Of a DNA stretch of 64,000 nt, positions 24,301 through 33,530 are shown piece after piece (position 1 is the stretch's first letter; every line of letters starts with the position of its first letter). A program made the position numbers and the translations under genes. Under the pieces are notes generated by a model. The model ran no database searches. It was given only the letters and a program-made list of their open reading frames with translations, and was not told where the DNA came from. Origin of the DNA: an uncultured Roseicyclus sp. (lineage in GTDB: Bacteria > Pseudomonadota > Alphaproteobacteria > Rhodobacterales > Rhodobacteraceae); contig CANLEH010000005.1 of assembly GCA_947489665.1 (NCBI GenBank), positions 186,001-250,000 on the forward strand, in the 5' to 3' direction.

Positions 24301-25314
24301 TTATCCTTCGGAGGTTCGGGCAGAGCCGCGCACAATCAGCTCTCCCTGGATTTCAGTCACGGTGCCCGGAGGGCGCGCCTGTTCGATTTCACTGAGAAGC
24401 GTATCAACCGTCGCCTCAACCATGCGGTTCACGGGTTGGCGCAGCGTCGTCAGATCATAGGCGGGCCAGGCTGCCATCGGCACATCATCATAGCCCACGA
24501 CGCTGACATCACCCGGCACATCAAGGCCCATCTCAAAACGCAGCATGTCCAAAACGCCAAGCGCCATATGATCATTGCCCACGAAAATCGCGTCGGGTGG
24601 TTCACTTTCCAGCATCATGGCGCGTGCGGCCTCTGCGGCCTTTTCGCGCCTGAACCGCGCATCGTATTCCGAATGAAGTGTCAATCCCTCCGCCTCAAGG
24701 GCCTGTACAAACCCGTCCCGACGCTCCTTCCCGGTCGAGGCCCCCAACCAGCCCGAGATATGGGCGATCCGACGATGCCCGCTTGCCACAAGAAAGTCCG
24801 CCACATGGGCTGCACCGATCTTGTTGGCCGAGGTCACAGCACTAAGGCCGGACCCTTCGATCCCCCGGTTGAACAGCATAACCGGAATGCCGGCGGCGCG
24901 GCAGCGATCCGTCAATTCGCCCGACAGATTGATCGACGCGGTGATAATCCCGTCGACCTGATAATCCATAAGATCGTCAATCACGCTTTCGACATCGCTG
25001 TCGCTGTTTCCGGCAAGAAAAACAAGGATATGGTAGCCTCGCGCCTGCAAAGCAGCACTTAGCTTTTCGAGGGCATCGGGATAGAACGGATTGTCGAGAT
25101 AGGCGACGACCAACCCGATGATCCGCGACCGTCCCGTGATCAGCGATCGGGCCAGCACATTGGGCCGGTAGCCCAGATCATCGGCTGCTTTGCGCACACG
25201 GTCGGCCATTTTTTTCGACACGGACGCACCGGGCGTGAACACCCGACTGACCGCCGATTGGCTGACGCCCGCATGTCTGGCCACATCCACGGATGTTATC
25301 TTGCGATCCGCCAT
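24301..25314 (-). CDS. LacI-family transcriptional regulator
   Basis: This 337-residue regulator starts at the ATG that overlaps the SDR stop (TGATG). The N-terminal helix-turn-helix reads TSVDVARHAGVSQSAVSRVF, followed by the hinge helix region DRVRKAADDLGYRPNVLARSL and a periplasmic-binding-like effector domain (IGLVVAYLDNPFYPDALEKL, VSVVGYDDVPMAAWPAYDLTTLRQP). It is embedded in the middle of the cluster it probably controls. Candidate palindromic sites lie before the SDR (26086) and before the HisD-like gene (28627). The effector is presumably the pathway substrate. Confidence 0.92.
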   Translation of the reverse strand: MADRKITSVDVARHAGVSQSAVSRVFTPGASVSKKMADRVRKAADDLGYRPNVLARSLITGRSRIIGLVVAYLDNPFYPDALEKLSAALQARGYHILVFLAGNSDSDVESVIDDLMDYQVDGIITASINLSGELTDRCRAAGIPVMLFNRGIEGSGLSAVTSANKIGAAHVADFLVASGHRRIAHISGWLGASTGKERRDGFVQALEAEGLTLHSEYDARFRREKAAEAARAMMLESEPPDAIFVGNDHMALGVLDMLRFEMGLDVPGDVSVVGYDDVPMAAWPAYDLTTLRQPVNRMVEATVDTLLSEIEQARPPGTVTEIQGELIVRGSARTSEG

Positions 25315-26069
25315 CAGCCCGCCGTCCACCCACCATCCACAAGGATCGACGTACCCGTCACCATGGCAGATGCATCGGAGGCCAGGAACAGAACCGCCCC
25401 CATCAGATCTTCGACCTCTGCAATGCGCGGCAATTTGATCTTGCTTTCAATCCAGGCGCGCTTTTCGGGGTCGGCAAAGGTCGGCGCGGTCAACTCCGTG
25501 CGCACAAAGGTCGGGCAAATGGTGTTCACACGGATGTTGCGCGGGCCCCATTCGATGGCCATGGATTTCGTCATCCCTTCGACCGCGTGCTTGGTTCCGC
25601 AATAGACCGCGCGATCTTGCCCGCCGACATGGCCCATCTGGCTTGAGATCTGGATGATCGAGCCACCGTTCTCCATCCCGCGCGCCGCGTACTGCGCCAT
25701 GAAGTAGGCCGCTCGGACATTGATATTGGTGACCGCATCAAAGTCGGCTGGGTCCGTTTCCAGCGCCGCAGAATGCCGCGCCAGCCCGGCGGAATTGCAC
25801 AGAATGTCGAGTGGGCCAAGGGCCGCAATAGCCGCTTCCACAGCGGGCAGGTCCGTGACATCCAGCGCGATCCCGTCTGCCAGATACCCCGCATCGCGCA
25901 GGGCTTGCGCCGCCGCTTCGACCTGTTCGGCATTTCGCGCCGCAAGCGTTACATGGGCGCCGGCCTGCGCCAATGCGGCCGCGCACCCAAGGCCAATTCC
26001 CCGCGATCCTCCCGGTACAAAAGCGTGTTTTCCAGCCAGGGAGAAGGACGGTGTCTGGGGGATGTTCAT
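25314..26069 (-). CDS. Short-chain dehydrogenase/reductase
   Basis: This is a 251-residue classical SDR. The cofactor motif is PGGSRGIGLGCA (GGxxGIG), then LDVTDLP, LCNSAG, the catalytic Ser in IIQISSQMGHVG, and Tyr/Lys in YCGTKHAVEG. The terminal ILVDGGWTAG is typical. It oxidises an alcohol or reduces a carbonyl on a small substrate with NAD(P). A HisD-like dehydrogenase in the same cluster suggests successive oxidation of a polyol-like compound. Confidence 0.9.
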   Translation of the reverse strand: MNIPQTPSFSLAGKHAFVPGGSRGIGLGCAAALAQAGAHVTLAARNAEQVEAAAQALRDAGYLADGIALDVTDLPAVEAAIAALGPLDILCNSAGLARHSAALETDPADFDAVTNINVRAAYFMAQYAARGMENGGSIIQISSQMGHVGGQDRAVYCGTKHAVEGMTKSMAIEWGPRNIRVNTICPTFVRTELTAPTFADPEKRAWIESKIKLPRIAEVEDLMGAVLFLASDASAMVTGTSILVDGGWTAG

Positions 26070-26085
26070 GCCTTGGATATCCTAC

Positions 26086-26095
26086 TGAACGTTCG
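26086..26095. promoter_or_regulatory. Candidate LacI-type operator before the SDR gene
   Basis: The sequence tgaacgttcg contains the perfect palindrome gaacgttc, 17 bases before the SDR start, with a central CG as in LacI-family operators. The arms are short, so the call is tentative. Confidence 0.3.
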
Positions 26096-26158
26096 AAAAG
26101 GTCAATATTTTTCCCGGGAACTGGGGATAAGTCTGTGAGTAAATACAGTTTAACACAA

Positions 26159-27106
26159 TCAATCGGCCAACTCCCGCATGCGTGCCAGCACATCCACACC
26201 CAGTTGCGTATAGACATGCAACAGATCCACCAGCACCCAATTCTCCGCGATCTTGCCCTCTTCGATACGCCAGAAATCAAGGCTGCGCATCTCAAGTTTT
26301 TGACCCGCCCCAGGAAGGCCAAGCCAAGTCCCGCCTGTCAGGGTGACATCCATGCCAGGCCATCCGGTAAAGCCCACATAGCTGCCCTCGGCAAACAGGT
26401 GCCCTTCATCCATCCGGGCGGAGCGGTCCGGCATCCCGCCCAGAAACGGCGCCTGATGATGCGCGCGAAAGCCGTCGATCCCCCGCGCCGTGCCAATGCC
26501 GGATGGGCCGTACCAGGACATGTGTTCATGCCAAAATTGCGCCATCGTCGCGCGCGGTGTGCCCGAAGGGTCATTTCCCAGACCGTTCAACATGTCGCTG
26601 ACAACCTTCAGCGCATCTGCCCCATCCCCCGCTACGCGCAACCCATCCTGGGTTGCAGGCCCCGGCACATGGAATTCGCGCCCCAGCGACGGCGACAAGG
26701 GCCAAACGCCCGCCTGCATCATCAACTCAGGAAGATCCCAAAGGGATTGCATTTCAAGTACCCGGCCCTCATCGACCCGAAAGAAGTCATGGAACCGCAG
26801 CACGGCCATCCGGCGCGTGGGCGGGATATCTAGGAACGGTGCTGCAAACAGCCCGCACCAATACCCCCCGTGCCCGACCCAAAGCTGGCCCTTGCCGTCG
26901 CGCCCAGCCATTTCGATGGTCACGCGCCGCTCCAGATCGGGAAACGCCGCGCCAAGATCATCCAGCACCGCGCCATAGCCCGCCAGATCCATCGTCTCGA
27001 AAGGATGCGCCAGATGAACCGGGCAAGCCGCTGCAGCCACGCCCTCCAGCCGCCCGGTCGCGCGGACACCCCTCAAAAGCTCTTTCGCCAGCCGTTCTGC
27101 GCTCAT
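26159..27106 (-). CDS. Double SnoaL/NTF2-like protein (paralogue)
   Basis: This 315-residue protein starts at the ATG giving MSAERLAKELLRGVRATG; the longer frame would translate a dispersed repeat. Two NTF2-like halves are visible, about residues 20-150 (ending VLRFHDFFRVDEGRVLEMQSLWD) and 175-315 (ending LRSLDFWRIEEGKIAENWVLVD). The two ends resemble each other closely: FRVDEGRVLEMQSLWD against WRIEEGKIAENWVLVD, which supports an internal duplication. It shares this architecture with the gene at 23311. The role is unknown; dehydratase- or cyclase-like chemistry is possible. Confidence 0.8.
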   Translation of the reverse strand: MSAERLAKELLRGVRATGRLEGVAAAACPVHLAHPFETMDLAGYGAVLDDLGAAFPDLERRVTIEMAGRDGKGQLWVGHGGYWCGLFAAPFLDIPPTRRMAVLRFHDFFRVDEGRVLEMQSLWDLPELMMQAGVWPLSPSLGREFHVPGPATQDGLRVAGDGADALKVVSDMLNGLGNDPSGTPRATMAQFWHEHMSWYGPSGIGTARGIDGFRAHHQAPFLGGMPDRSARMDEGHLFAEGSYVGFTGWPGMDVTLTGGTWLGLPGAGQKLEMRSLDFWRIEEGKIAENWVLVDLLHVYTQLGVDVLARMRELAD

Positions 27107-27213
27107 CTTTGTTCCCAAAATATGCCGGGGGGAGTCCGAAGGACGGGGGGCAGCGCCCCCCATACGGGACGGCGGGAGGGGCGAGGTAAGCGGTCTTTTG
27201 CACCGCAAAAGAC
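27107..27213. repeat. Dispersed repeat with three hairpins upstream of the NTF2-like gene
   Basis: The gap between the HisD-like gene and the NTF2-like gene holds the ctttgttcccaaaatatgcc head (27107-27126), a small stem gtcc-gaa-ggac (27134-27144), the G-run hairpin ggggggcagcgcccccc (27145-27161), and gtcttttgc-acc-gcaaaagac (27193-27213). The same order of parts occurs at 4384-4480. It may stabilise or attenuate the transcript between two genes of one operon. Confidence 0.6.
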
Positions 27214-27235
27214 GCGCACCAGCGTCTCCCCGTCC

Positions 27236-28561
27236 CTACTCAGCCGCATCCCGATAAGGCGCGCCCTCGCCGTAAGGCACGTTCAGCCCGCCATAACGCC
27301 GAACCCGCACATTGCATTGCTCGGCATGGCCCACAAAGCCCTCCAACATGCACAGGCGTGAGCCATATTCACCCACCAGCGTCGCCGCCTCGTCCGTGAC
27401 AACCCTTTGATAAGAGTGGGTTTTAATGAACTTTCCAACCCAAAGACCGCCCGTGTAGCGCCCGGCCTTTTTGGTCGGCAGCGTGTGGTTCGTCCCGATC
27501 ACCTTGTCACCATTGGCCACGTTGGTGCGTGGTCCGAGGAACAGCGCGCCGTAATTGGTCATGTTGTCCAGGAACCAGTCATCGCGATCCGTCATGACCT
27601 GAATATGCTCGGACGCGATGTCCTCCGAGACTTCCAGCATTTCCTCATAGCTGTCGCACAGGATGATCTCGCCATATTCCTCCCAAGACACCCGCGCGGT
27701 CTCAGCCGTTGGCAGGATACCGAGGATCCGCTCGATCTCGGCCATCGTGTCTTGGGCCAGTTTGCGCGAATTGGTGATCAGAACAGCGGGCGAGTTATAG
27801 CCATGTTCTGCCTGACCCAACAGATCGGTGGCGCACATCTCCCCGTCCACGGTCTCGTCGGCGATCACGCAAGTCTCGGTTGGGCCCGCGAACAAGTCGA
27901 TGCCCACACGCCCGAACAATTGCCGCTTGGCCTCCGCCACAAAGGCGTTGCCCGGGCCAACCAGCATATCGACCGGCTTGATGGTTTCGGTGCCAATCGC
28001 CATCGCACCCACGGCCTGCACGCCACCCAGCACCAGAATTTCGTCCGCGCCGCCTTCGTGCATGGCCGCAACAATCGCCGGATGCGGCTTGCCATTTACC
28101 GGCGGGGCCGAGGCAACAACGCGCTTCACACCTGCGACCTTCGCGGTCAGCACCGACATGTGCGCAGAGGCCACCATCGGAAACTTCCCACCCGGGACGT
28201 AGCAACCCACTGAATTAACAGGGATATTCTTGTGCCCCAGGATCACGCCTGGGATGGTCTCAACCTCGATATCCGTCATCGAGGCACGCTGCGCCTCCGC
28301 AAAGCGGCGGATTTGCGATTGCGCGAAGCGGATGTCTTCCATTTCACGGGTCGTAACCTGCTGCATGGCGGCTTCGATCTCGGACGCAGTCAGGCGGAAC
28401 GCCTCAGGCTGATAGCCGTCGAACTTCGCGGACAGATCCTTGACCGCCGCATCACCCCGCGTCTCGATATCGCCAAGGATGCCCTCGACAATGCCACGAA
28501 CCTTCGCATCATCTTCGGCACGTTCTTCGGCGGGTTTGCCGCGCTTGAGATATTCGGCCAT
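27236..28561 (-). CDS. HisD-family NAD-dependent dehydrogenase (HpsN-like candidate)
   Basis: This 441-residue protein is a histidinol dehydrogenase homologue: [41 protein letters not shown], the catalytic Glu/His in IASEHIQVM and a His in GFVGHAEQC. It has [11 protein letters not shown] where biosynthetic HisD has GPSE, no other his genes are nearby, and a LacI-type site precedes it. In Rhodobacteraceae such HisD-like enzymes include HpsN, which oxidises 2,3-dihydroxypropane sulfonate to sulfolactate. That substrate is possible here, but no sulfolactate lyase or dedicated exporter is visible. It more safely reads as an NAD-dependent alcohol-to-acid dehydrogenase of a catabolic cluster. Confidence 0.85.
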   Translation of the reverse strand: MAEYLKRGKPAEERAEDDAKVRGIVEGILGDIETRGDAAVKDLSAKFDGYQPEAFRLTASEIEAAMQQVTTREMEDIRFAQSQIRRFAEAQRASMTDIEVETIPGVILGHKNIPVNSVGCYVPGGKFPMVASAHMSVLTAKVAGVKRVVASAPPVNGKPHPAIVAAMHEGGADEILVLGGVQAVGAMAIGTETIKPVDMLVGPGNAFVAEAKRQLFGRVGIDLFAGPTETCVIADETVDGEMCATDLLGQAEHGYNSPAVLITNSRKLAQDTMAEIERILGILPTAETARVSWEEYGEIILCDSYEEMLEVSEDIASEHIQVMTDRDDWFLDNMTNYGALFLGPRTNVANGDKVIGTNHTLPTKKAGRYTGGLWVGKFIKTHSYQRVVTDEAATLVGEYGSRLCMLEGFVGHAEQCNVRVRRYGGLNVPYGEGAPYRDAAE

Positions 28562-28626
28562 CTCTTCCCTCCAGATTCCTCGTCCGCGGGAAGGATACAG
28601 CGCGACTGCCCTGCTTCAAGTGTAAT

Positions 28627-28642
28627 TTGCATACGTTTGCAA
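28627..28642. promoter_or_regulatory. LacI-type operator upstream of the HisD-like gene
   Basis: The sequence ttgcatacgtttgcaa is a 16-base palindrome with one mismatched pair and a central CG, typical of LacI-family sites. It lies 66 bases before the HisD-like start, between it and the sugar transporter ATPase, marking the start of a separate transcription unit. It differs from the ccgaaaccggtttcgg sites at 36031, implying a different regulator, probably the one at 24301. Confidence 0.6.
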
Positions 28643-28666
28643 TATGCCGCGCCGCGGCACGCCGGA

Positions 28667-29689
28667 TTAGCGGATCGCGAGGCCCGCCCCATCGAAGAAA
28701 TGCCGCTTCTCCTCAGGAAAGGTCAGGCCCACGGCGTCGCCGGGTCTGAGCGTGCTTTCCCCGTCCGTGCGCACCGTCAATTTACCCGCAGCTCCGCAAT
28801 CCACGATCAGGAAGATGTCCGCGCCCAGATATTCGGCCACATCAACCGTCCCGTCCAACGCGCCTTCTCCTTTGGCACCGATCCCGATCGCCTCGGGCCG
28901 CACCCCAAGATGCGCGGCATTGCCCGGCGCACCGTCCAGTCGCAGCCTGTCACACGGTAAGTCGATCACGTTCATTTTGGGCGAGCCGATGAACTGCGCC
29001 ACAAACAGATTGTCGGGATGGTCATAGAGTGTCTTGGGGGAGCCCACTTGCTCGATCCGGCCAGCGCTCAGCACCACAATCCGGTCCGCCAGCGTCATCG
29101 CCTCCACCTGATCGTGGGTCACATAGACCATGCTCGCCTTTAACTGCTGGTGCAGCTTCGCAATCTCATACCGCATCTCGACCCGCAGGGCGGCATCAAG
29201 GTTCGACAACGGCTCGTCAAACAGGAAAGCTGTTGGGTCGCGCACGATGGACCGCCCGATCGCCACCCGCTGGCGCTGACCGCCCGACAGGTCTTTGGGT
29301 CGCCGCTCCAGATACTCCTCCAGGCGCAGCGCCCGCGCCGCCTCAGCCACCTTTTCCTGCTGCTCGGCTTTCGACGCGCCCGCTGTCTTCAGCGAAAAAC
29401 CCATATTCTCGGCCACCGACATGTGTGGGTAGAGCGCATAGCTCTGGAACACCATCGCCAGACCGCGCTTTGACGGCGGCTCGGCCGTTGCATCGCGCCC
29501 GTCAATCATCACCTGACCGCGCGACGTCTCTTCCAGCCCCGCGATCATCCGCAGAAGCGTGGATTTTCCGCACCCAGACGGCCCCACGAAGATGATGAAT
29601 TCGCCATCTTCAACAACAAGGTCCACGCCCTTGATGACCTGCACCTCGCCGTACCATTTCTCAACGGCCTTGAGTTCAATCGCGCCCAT
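28667..29689 (-). CDS. Sugar ABC transporter ATP-binding protein (MsmK/UgpC type)
   Basis: This 340-residue CUT1-family ATPase has Walker [10 protein letters not shown], signature LSGGQRQR, Walker B AFLFDEP, D-loop SNLDAALR, switch VTHDQ, and a C-terminal regulatory TOBE region ([10 protein letters not shown]). The start is the ATG two bases downstream of the glycosidase stop; a longer frame would overlap that gene. It energises the two permeases at 30980 and 32190 and is the last gene of the operon. Confidence 0.94.
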   Translation of the reverse strand: MGAIELKAVEKWYGEVQVIKGVDLVVEDGEFIIFVGPSGCGKSTLLRMIAGLEETSRGQVMIDGRDATAEPPSKRGLAMVFQSYALYPHMSVAENMGFSLKTAGASKAEQQEKVAEAARALRLEEYLERRPKDLSGGQRQRVAIGRSIVRDPTAFLFDEPLSNLDAALRVEMRYEIAKLHQQLKASMVYVTHDQVEAMTLADRIVVLSAGRIEQVGSPKTLYDHPDNLFVAQFIGSPKMNVIDLPCDRLRLDGAPGNAAHLGVRPEAIGIGAKGEGALDGTVDVAEYLGADIFLIVDCGAAGKLTVRTDGESTLRPGDAVGLTFPEEKRHFFDGAGLAIR

Positions 29690-29690
29690 G

Positions 29691-30983
29691 TCAGTTCTCC
29701 TGCGCAGAGGGTGAGGCCCAGGCGAGCCACACCGCAGCGGTCCAAGTGAAAGTCCCGCCGCCAGCTGGCGTGCCATCAACCGGCGAGAAGTATTCGGCAA
29801 AACCGCGTTCCGCGATCAGCCGGGCCGTGTCGCGACGGATACGGTCGGCCTGCGCGCCAAGCCCCGCCTCCGCCATGCCTTTCGCGGCCATGTAGTTCAT
29901 GATTGCCCAGACAGGACCGCGCCAGTACCGCAGATGGTCAAATGCCGGACCTGCGGGATCATAGCTGGGGACCCCGTAATTCGACCGCGCGAGGACCTGG
30001 TCCAGCGTATGACGCGCCTCTTCACGGTCGAGCCCGGCCCACCAGCACAAGGCGCCTGCATTGCTGACTGAACCCGAGAAATTGCCGGTCCGCAGGTTGC
30101 GGCCCTCATAGCTCTGCGTCTCGGGATTCCATAGGGTTTCTACCCCGGCCTCCAGCGTTGCAATCCATCCGTCGATTTCCGCGCGCGGCTCAGCCAGCGC
30201 ATCCGCCGCTTGCGCCAGATCGCGCAGCGACCGCAGGCAGGTGAACGTCATGGTCGGATCAGCGACCCGGAACGGGCTTTCAGCCGCGATCTTCGCATCG
30301 TCCCAATCGCGATCCCGCCCGAATTGCACCAACCAGATATAGCGGTCGTAATCGGCCTGCGTGGGGCGCATCTTGGCATCCACATGGCCCGTGTCGCGGC
30401 GCGTATAGGCGCCGACTCCAACCGGATCGATCCCGGCCATCGCCTCATCCCAATCGGGCGCATTGTCGCGCCCCGCTTCCCACGGATGGGTGATGCACAC
30501 CGCCCCGCTTTCGGCACGCGCCTCCATGATCCATCGGTGAAAGGCCACCATCTTGGGATACAGCGCCCGCAGGCGCGCCTCGCCCAATTCTGGATCGCTC
30601 TCGTAAACCTTCCAGGCCAAAGATGCGGCGACCGGTGGCTGGCTGACGCCCGAGGATTTGAGACGTTGCGCCCCCCGGCCCACGGCATTCGACGTGGACC
30701 AGACATCGGGGCCGGGGAAATAGCCATCATCGTCCACATGGAAGATGATATGCGGCACCATCCCGTTGTCCCATTGGGCCGAGAACAGGGTTTCCAGCTC
30801 GACCCACGCACGGTCCGTGTCGAAGGTGGCAAAGCCAATCGCCGCAAAGGCGCTGTCCCAGTTCCACTGGTAGGGATAAAGCCCCGCGGTCGGCACCGTG
30901 TACCCGCCCTTGTCGTTCAGGCGCAGGATGCGGCGGGCCTCTTCGTCGAGCGGTCCGGTATTCAAGTCGGTCATATCCTTCAT
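29691..30983 (-). CDS. GH63/MGH1-type glycoside hydrolase (glucosylglycerate hydrolase-like)
   Basis: This 430-residue (alpha/alpha)6-barrel protein has no signal peptide, so it is cytoplasmic. Motifs match mannosyl-/glucosylglycerate hydrolases of the GH63 group: [16 protein letters not shown] near residue 37, NGMVPHI, a [15 protein letters not shown] active-site segment, and [20 protein letters not shown]. Such enzymes release glucose (or mannose) and glycerate from compatible solutes. Its ATG overlaps the permease stop (ATGA), so substrate import and hydrolysis are coupled. Trehalose- or glucosylglycerol-type substrates are alternatives. Confidence 0.82.
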   Translation of the reverse strand: MKDMTDLNTGPLDEEARRILRLNDKGGYTVPTAGLYPYQWNWDSAFAAIGFATFDTDRAWVELETLFSAQWDNGMVPHIIFHVDDDGYFPGPDVWSTSNAVGRGAQRLKSSGVSQPPVAASLAWKVYESDPELGEARLRALYPKMVAFHRWIMEARAESGAVCITHPWEAGRDNAPDWDEAMAGIDPVGVGAYTRRDTGHVDAKMRPTQADYDRYIWLVQFGRDRDWDDAKIAAESPFRVADPTMTFTCLRSLRDLAQAADALAEPRAEIDGWIATLEAGVETLWNPETQSYEGRNLRTGNFSGSVSNAGALCWWAGLDREEARHTLDQVLARSNYGVPSYDPAGPAFDHLRYWRGPVWAIMNYMAAKGMAEAGLGAQADRIRRDTARLIAERGFAEYFSPVDGTPAGGGTFTWTAAVWLAWASPSAQEN

Positions 30984-32188
30984 CCTTTGACACTCCCCGC
31001 CGTCAGGCCCTTGGTCATGAATTTCTCCAGCCCCAGGAACAGCACCATCACCGGCACGGTTGCGATCACCGCACCTGCCATCAGATGCTGACGCGGAATT
31101 TCCGAGGAGTTCAGCGAGGCGATCCCCCGCGTCAGCGTGAAGATCTGCGGATCATCCAGCAGCATGAAAGCCAGCAGGAATTCGTTCCAAGCGATCATGA
31201 AAACGTAGAGGCTGACCGACACCATCGCAGGCAGGCTCAGCGGTAGCGTGATCTTCCAGATCACCTGAAGCCGGTTCAGGCCATCCATAAGGCCCGCCTC
31301 CTCCACTTCCGCGGGAAGACCGCGGAAATAGCCCTGCAGCATATAAAGGGCGACTGGAATGGTGGTGACCGGATAGATCATCACGATGCCCACGATCGTG
31401 TTCCGCAACCCCGTCTGGGAGAAGACGATATAGATCGGCAGCGCCAGAACGATCATCGGCACCATGTAGATCAGCAGGATCGAGCGGCTGAGGCTCTTCT
31501 GTCCCTTGAAGCGCAGCCGCGCGACGGCGTAGGCGCCTGGCACACTGAAAAGGAGCGTGACGAACACCGTGATCACAGAGATGTAGAAGCTGGTCCACAT
31601 GTACCGGCCAAAGTTGAAGTCGCGGAACAGCTCGTCATAGCTGCGGAACAGGTCCCAGCCCCGGCTCAGGTCGATGGAATAGTCTAGCGGGTTCGCGATC
31701 AACTCGCCCTGGGTTTTCATCGACGTCAGCACCATCACGTAGAATGGGATGAACACCGCCGCCGTGAAGAAGATGAAGCCGAACCCGGTCAGAAAGCGGA
31801 TCACTGCCTCTTCCCATTCATGCCGCGTCATCGCGCCGGACGGCGCGTCACGCAGGATCGTGGCGAGCGACAATCCCATGGCAAGGCCGAAGAACGCAGA
31901 CATCGACAGATGCGCGCCAAAGCCAAGCGTGTCGCCGACATGAACCGGAGAAAGCGGTGTGTAGCTCAGCGCCAGCGCTAAAGCCGCGCCCCCTGCCGAC
32001 AGCACCCAGCCTGAGCGCATATGGAACGCAGCCGCGCCCATGCCAGCCCCCAGGATCAGGCAACCAAACAAGCCCGGCCGAAACGCCTCCCCGGTTGAGA
32101 AGCTGAGGATCACGGCCACCGTGGTGGCCACGATGAAGGCCCAGAGAAGGCCCAACACCGGGCCTGTCACATATCCCTGACGTACCAT
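30980..32188 (-). CDS. Sugar ABC transporter permease (MalG-like) with extra N-terminal membrane domain
   Basis: This 402-residue protein's C-terminal 275 residues are a normal MalG-type permease (FIPFYVMVLTSMKT, EAGLMDGLNRLQVIWKITLPL as EAA loop, MIAWNEFLLAFMLL). The first 120 residues or so form four additional hydrophobic helices (GLLWAFIVATTVAVILSF; PGLFGCLILGAGMGAAAF; VLSAGGAALALALSY; LSMSAFFGLAMGLSLATI) not present in usual members of about 280 residues. The ATG lies one base beyond the stop of the partner permease. The extension may be a structural or sensory addition; it is not a cloning or frame artefact, as the frame is continuous. Confidence 0.9.
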   Translation of the reverse strand: MVRQGYVTGPVLGLLWAFIVATTVAVILSFSTGEAFRPGLFGCLILGAGMGAAAFHMRSGWVLSAGGAALALALSYTPLSPVHVGDTLGFGAHLSMSAFFGLAMGLSLATILRDAPSGAMTRHEWEEAVIRFLTGFGFIFFTAAVFIPFYVMVLTSMKTQGELIANPLDYSIDLSRGWDLFRSYDELFRDFNFGRYMWTSFYISVITVFVTLLFSVPGAYAVARLRFKGQKSLSRSILLIYMVPMIVLALPIYIVFSQTGLRNTIVGIVMIYPVTTIPVALYMLQGYFRGLPAEVEEAGLMDGLNRLQVIWKITLPLSLPAMVSVSLYVFMIAWNEFLLAFMLLDDPQIFTLTRGIASLNSSEIPRQHLMAGAVIATVPVMVLFLGLEKFMTKGLTAGSVKG

Positions 32189-32189
32189 C

Positions 32190-33422
32190 TTACAGGCCCT
32201 CCTCTTTCGACATGAATTTGAAGAACGCCCATGAGAAGCACAGCAGGCAGCACAGGATCACCACGGCCACCGCAGCTCCTGCACCGATATTCGACACCGC
32301 AAAGGCCTGCTCATACACGTTCACTGTTAGCGTCCGCGTCCCCGCATTCCCGCCCGTCAGCAGGAAGATGTCGTCGAATTTGTTGAACGTCCAAATGAAG
32401 CGCAGCAGGAACAGGACCGACAGGATGCCCATCAGCATCGGCAAACTGAGGTAGCGGAACTTCTGGAACGGCGTCGCCCCGTCCACATCCGCAGCCTCAT
32501 ACATGTCGGTATCAATCGACTGCATCCGCGCGAGGATGAACAGGAACGACAGTGGGAAGTACCGCCAGATCTCGAACACCGTCACCATGATCAGCGCGTT
32601 GGGACGAACACCGAAGAAATTGATCGGAGAGTCCACCACCCCCATCTGCACGAGAAGCGCATTGATGGACCCCGAGGTCGGGTCAAACAGGATCACCCAG
32701 GAGAACGCCACCGCGATCACCGGCGCGACGTAGGGAAACAGGTAAAGCCCCCGCAACACGCCTTGGCCCGCGAAGCTCTTGTTGAGCAACAGCGCCGCGA
32801 ACAGGCCCACGACCAGCGCACCGATGGTGCCCACGATCGTGTAGAACAGGGTCGCAAAAATCACCGACCAGAATTCGCGCGCATTGAAGATGTCACTGAA
32901 ATTCTCCAGCGTGAACTCGCCGCTGGTCAGAACATTGGTCGCATCGCCGGTGATCTCAACCGGTGTGTCGTCCTCAATCGCGTCCTCAAGGCTCGCGTCG
33001 AACGTCGCTGGTATCTCAAGCGTCACACGCTCACCCGCTGGCAATTCATCGAAGCGACAGGTCAGGGCCGCGCCATCCACCTCGCAGGCCTCGGGCAATT
33101 CGGTCAGCGCCACACCGTCTGGCAGCACGTCTGTCAGCACGACGTTCCCAATCGGATCATCCTGGCTTGGATTTCGGATGCGGTAGCGGATCAACTGATC
33201 CGGATCGCCGACATTGCGCACATCTTCGCGCGCAACGGGCGCGGCGGGGCGCAAATCGGCGAGCCCCACCGGTTTGAATGAAATCCAGATGATCGCCAGA
33301 AGCGGCAGCAAAACCACCAGCATCACGGCGGTCAGCGTTGGCAAAAGCAGGCCCCAGGCCAGTCGCGCTTCGCGCTTTGCGAGGGGGCCGGTGCCCTTGG
33401 GGGGAGTGGCTGTGTCAGTCAT
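32190..33422 (-). CDS. Sugar ABC transporter permease (MalF-like) with DUF11-like periplasmic domain
   Basis: This 410-residue permease has helix 1 at about residues 22-48. An insertion of roughly 110 residues follows before the normal permease core (FWSVIFATLFYTIVGTIGALVVG). The insertion contains VLTDVLPDGVALTELPEACE and ALTCRFDELPAGERVTLEIP, the pattern of a DUF11-like immunoglobulin-fold repeat, with two Cys likely in a disulfide. It should sit in the periplasm, at the same place as the P2 loop of MalF but with a different fold. The EAA loop (YEAADVDGATPFQKFRYLSLP) is standard. The start is MTDTATPP; longer frames are unlikely. Confidence 0.9.
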   Translation of the reverse strand: MTDTATPPKGTGPLAKREARLAWGLLLPTLTAVMLVVLLPLLAIIWISFKPVGLADLRPAAPVAREDVRNVGDPDQLIRYRIRNPSQDDPIGNVVLTDVLPDGVALTELPEACEVDGAALTCRFDELPAGERVTLEIPATFDASLEDAIEDDTPVEITGDATNVLTSGEFTLENFSDIFNAREFWSVIFATLFYTIVGTIGALVVGLFAALLLNKSFAGQGVLRGLYLFPYVAPVIAVAFSWVILFDPTSGSINALLVQMGVVDSPINFFGVRPNALIMVTVFEIWRYFPLSFLFILARMQSIDTDMYEAADVDGATPFQKFRYLSLPMLMGILSVLFLLRFIWTFNKFDDIFLLTGGNAGTRTLTVNVYEQAFAVSNIGAGAAVAVVILCCLLCFSWAFFKFMSKEEGL

Positions 33423-33530
33423 GGGGCGCGTGCTCCCGATGGATACAAGGGGGGTGTCCGGAGGCCAAAGCATGGCCCCCGAGCAGTATGATCGGGCGAG
33501 GCCGCAGCCCCGCCCAAACGGTTTGAAGTG

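Noticed and set aside
27236-28561. Biosynthetic histidinol dehydrogenase (hisD)
   Set aside because: No other his genes are nearby, the GPSE motif reads GPTE, and the gene sits in a LacI-controlled catabolic cluster.
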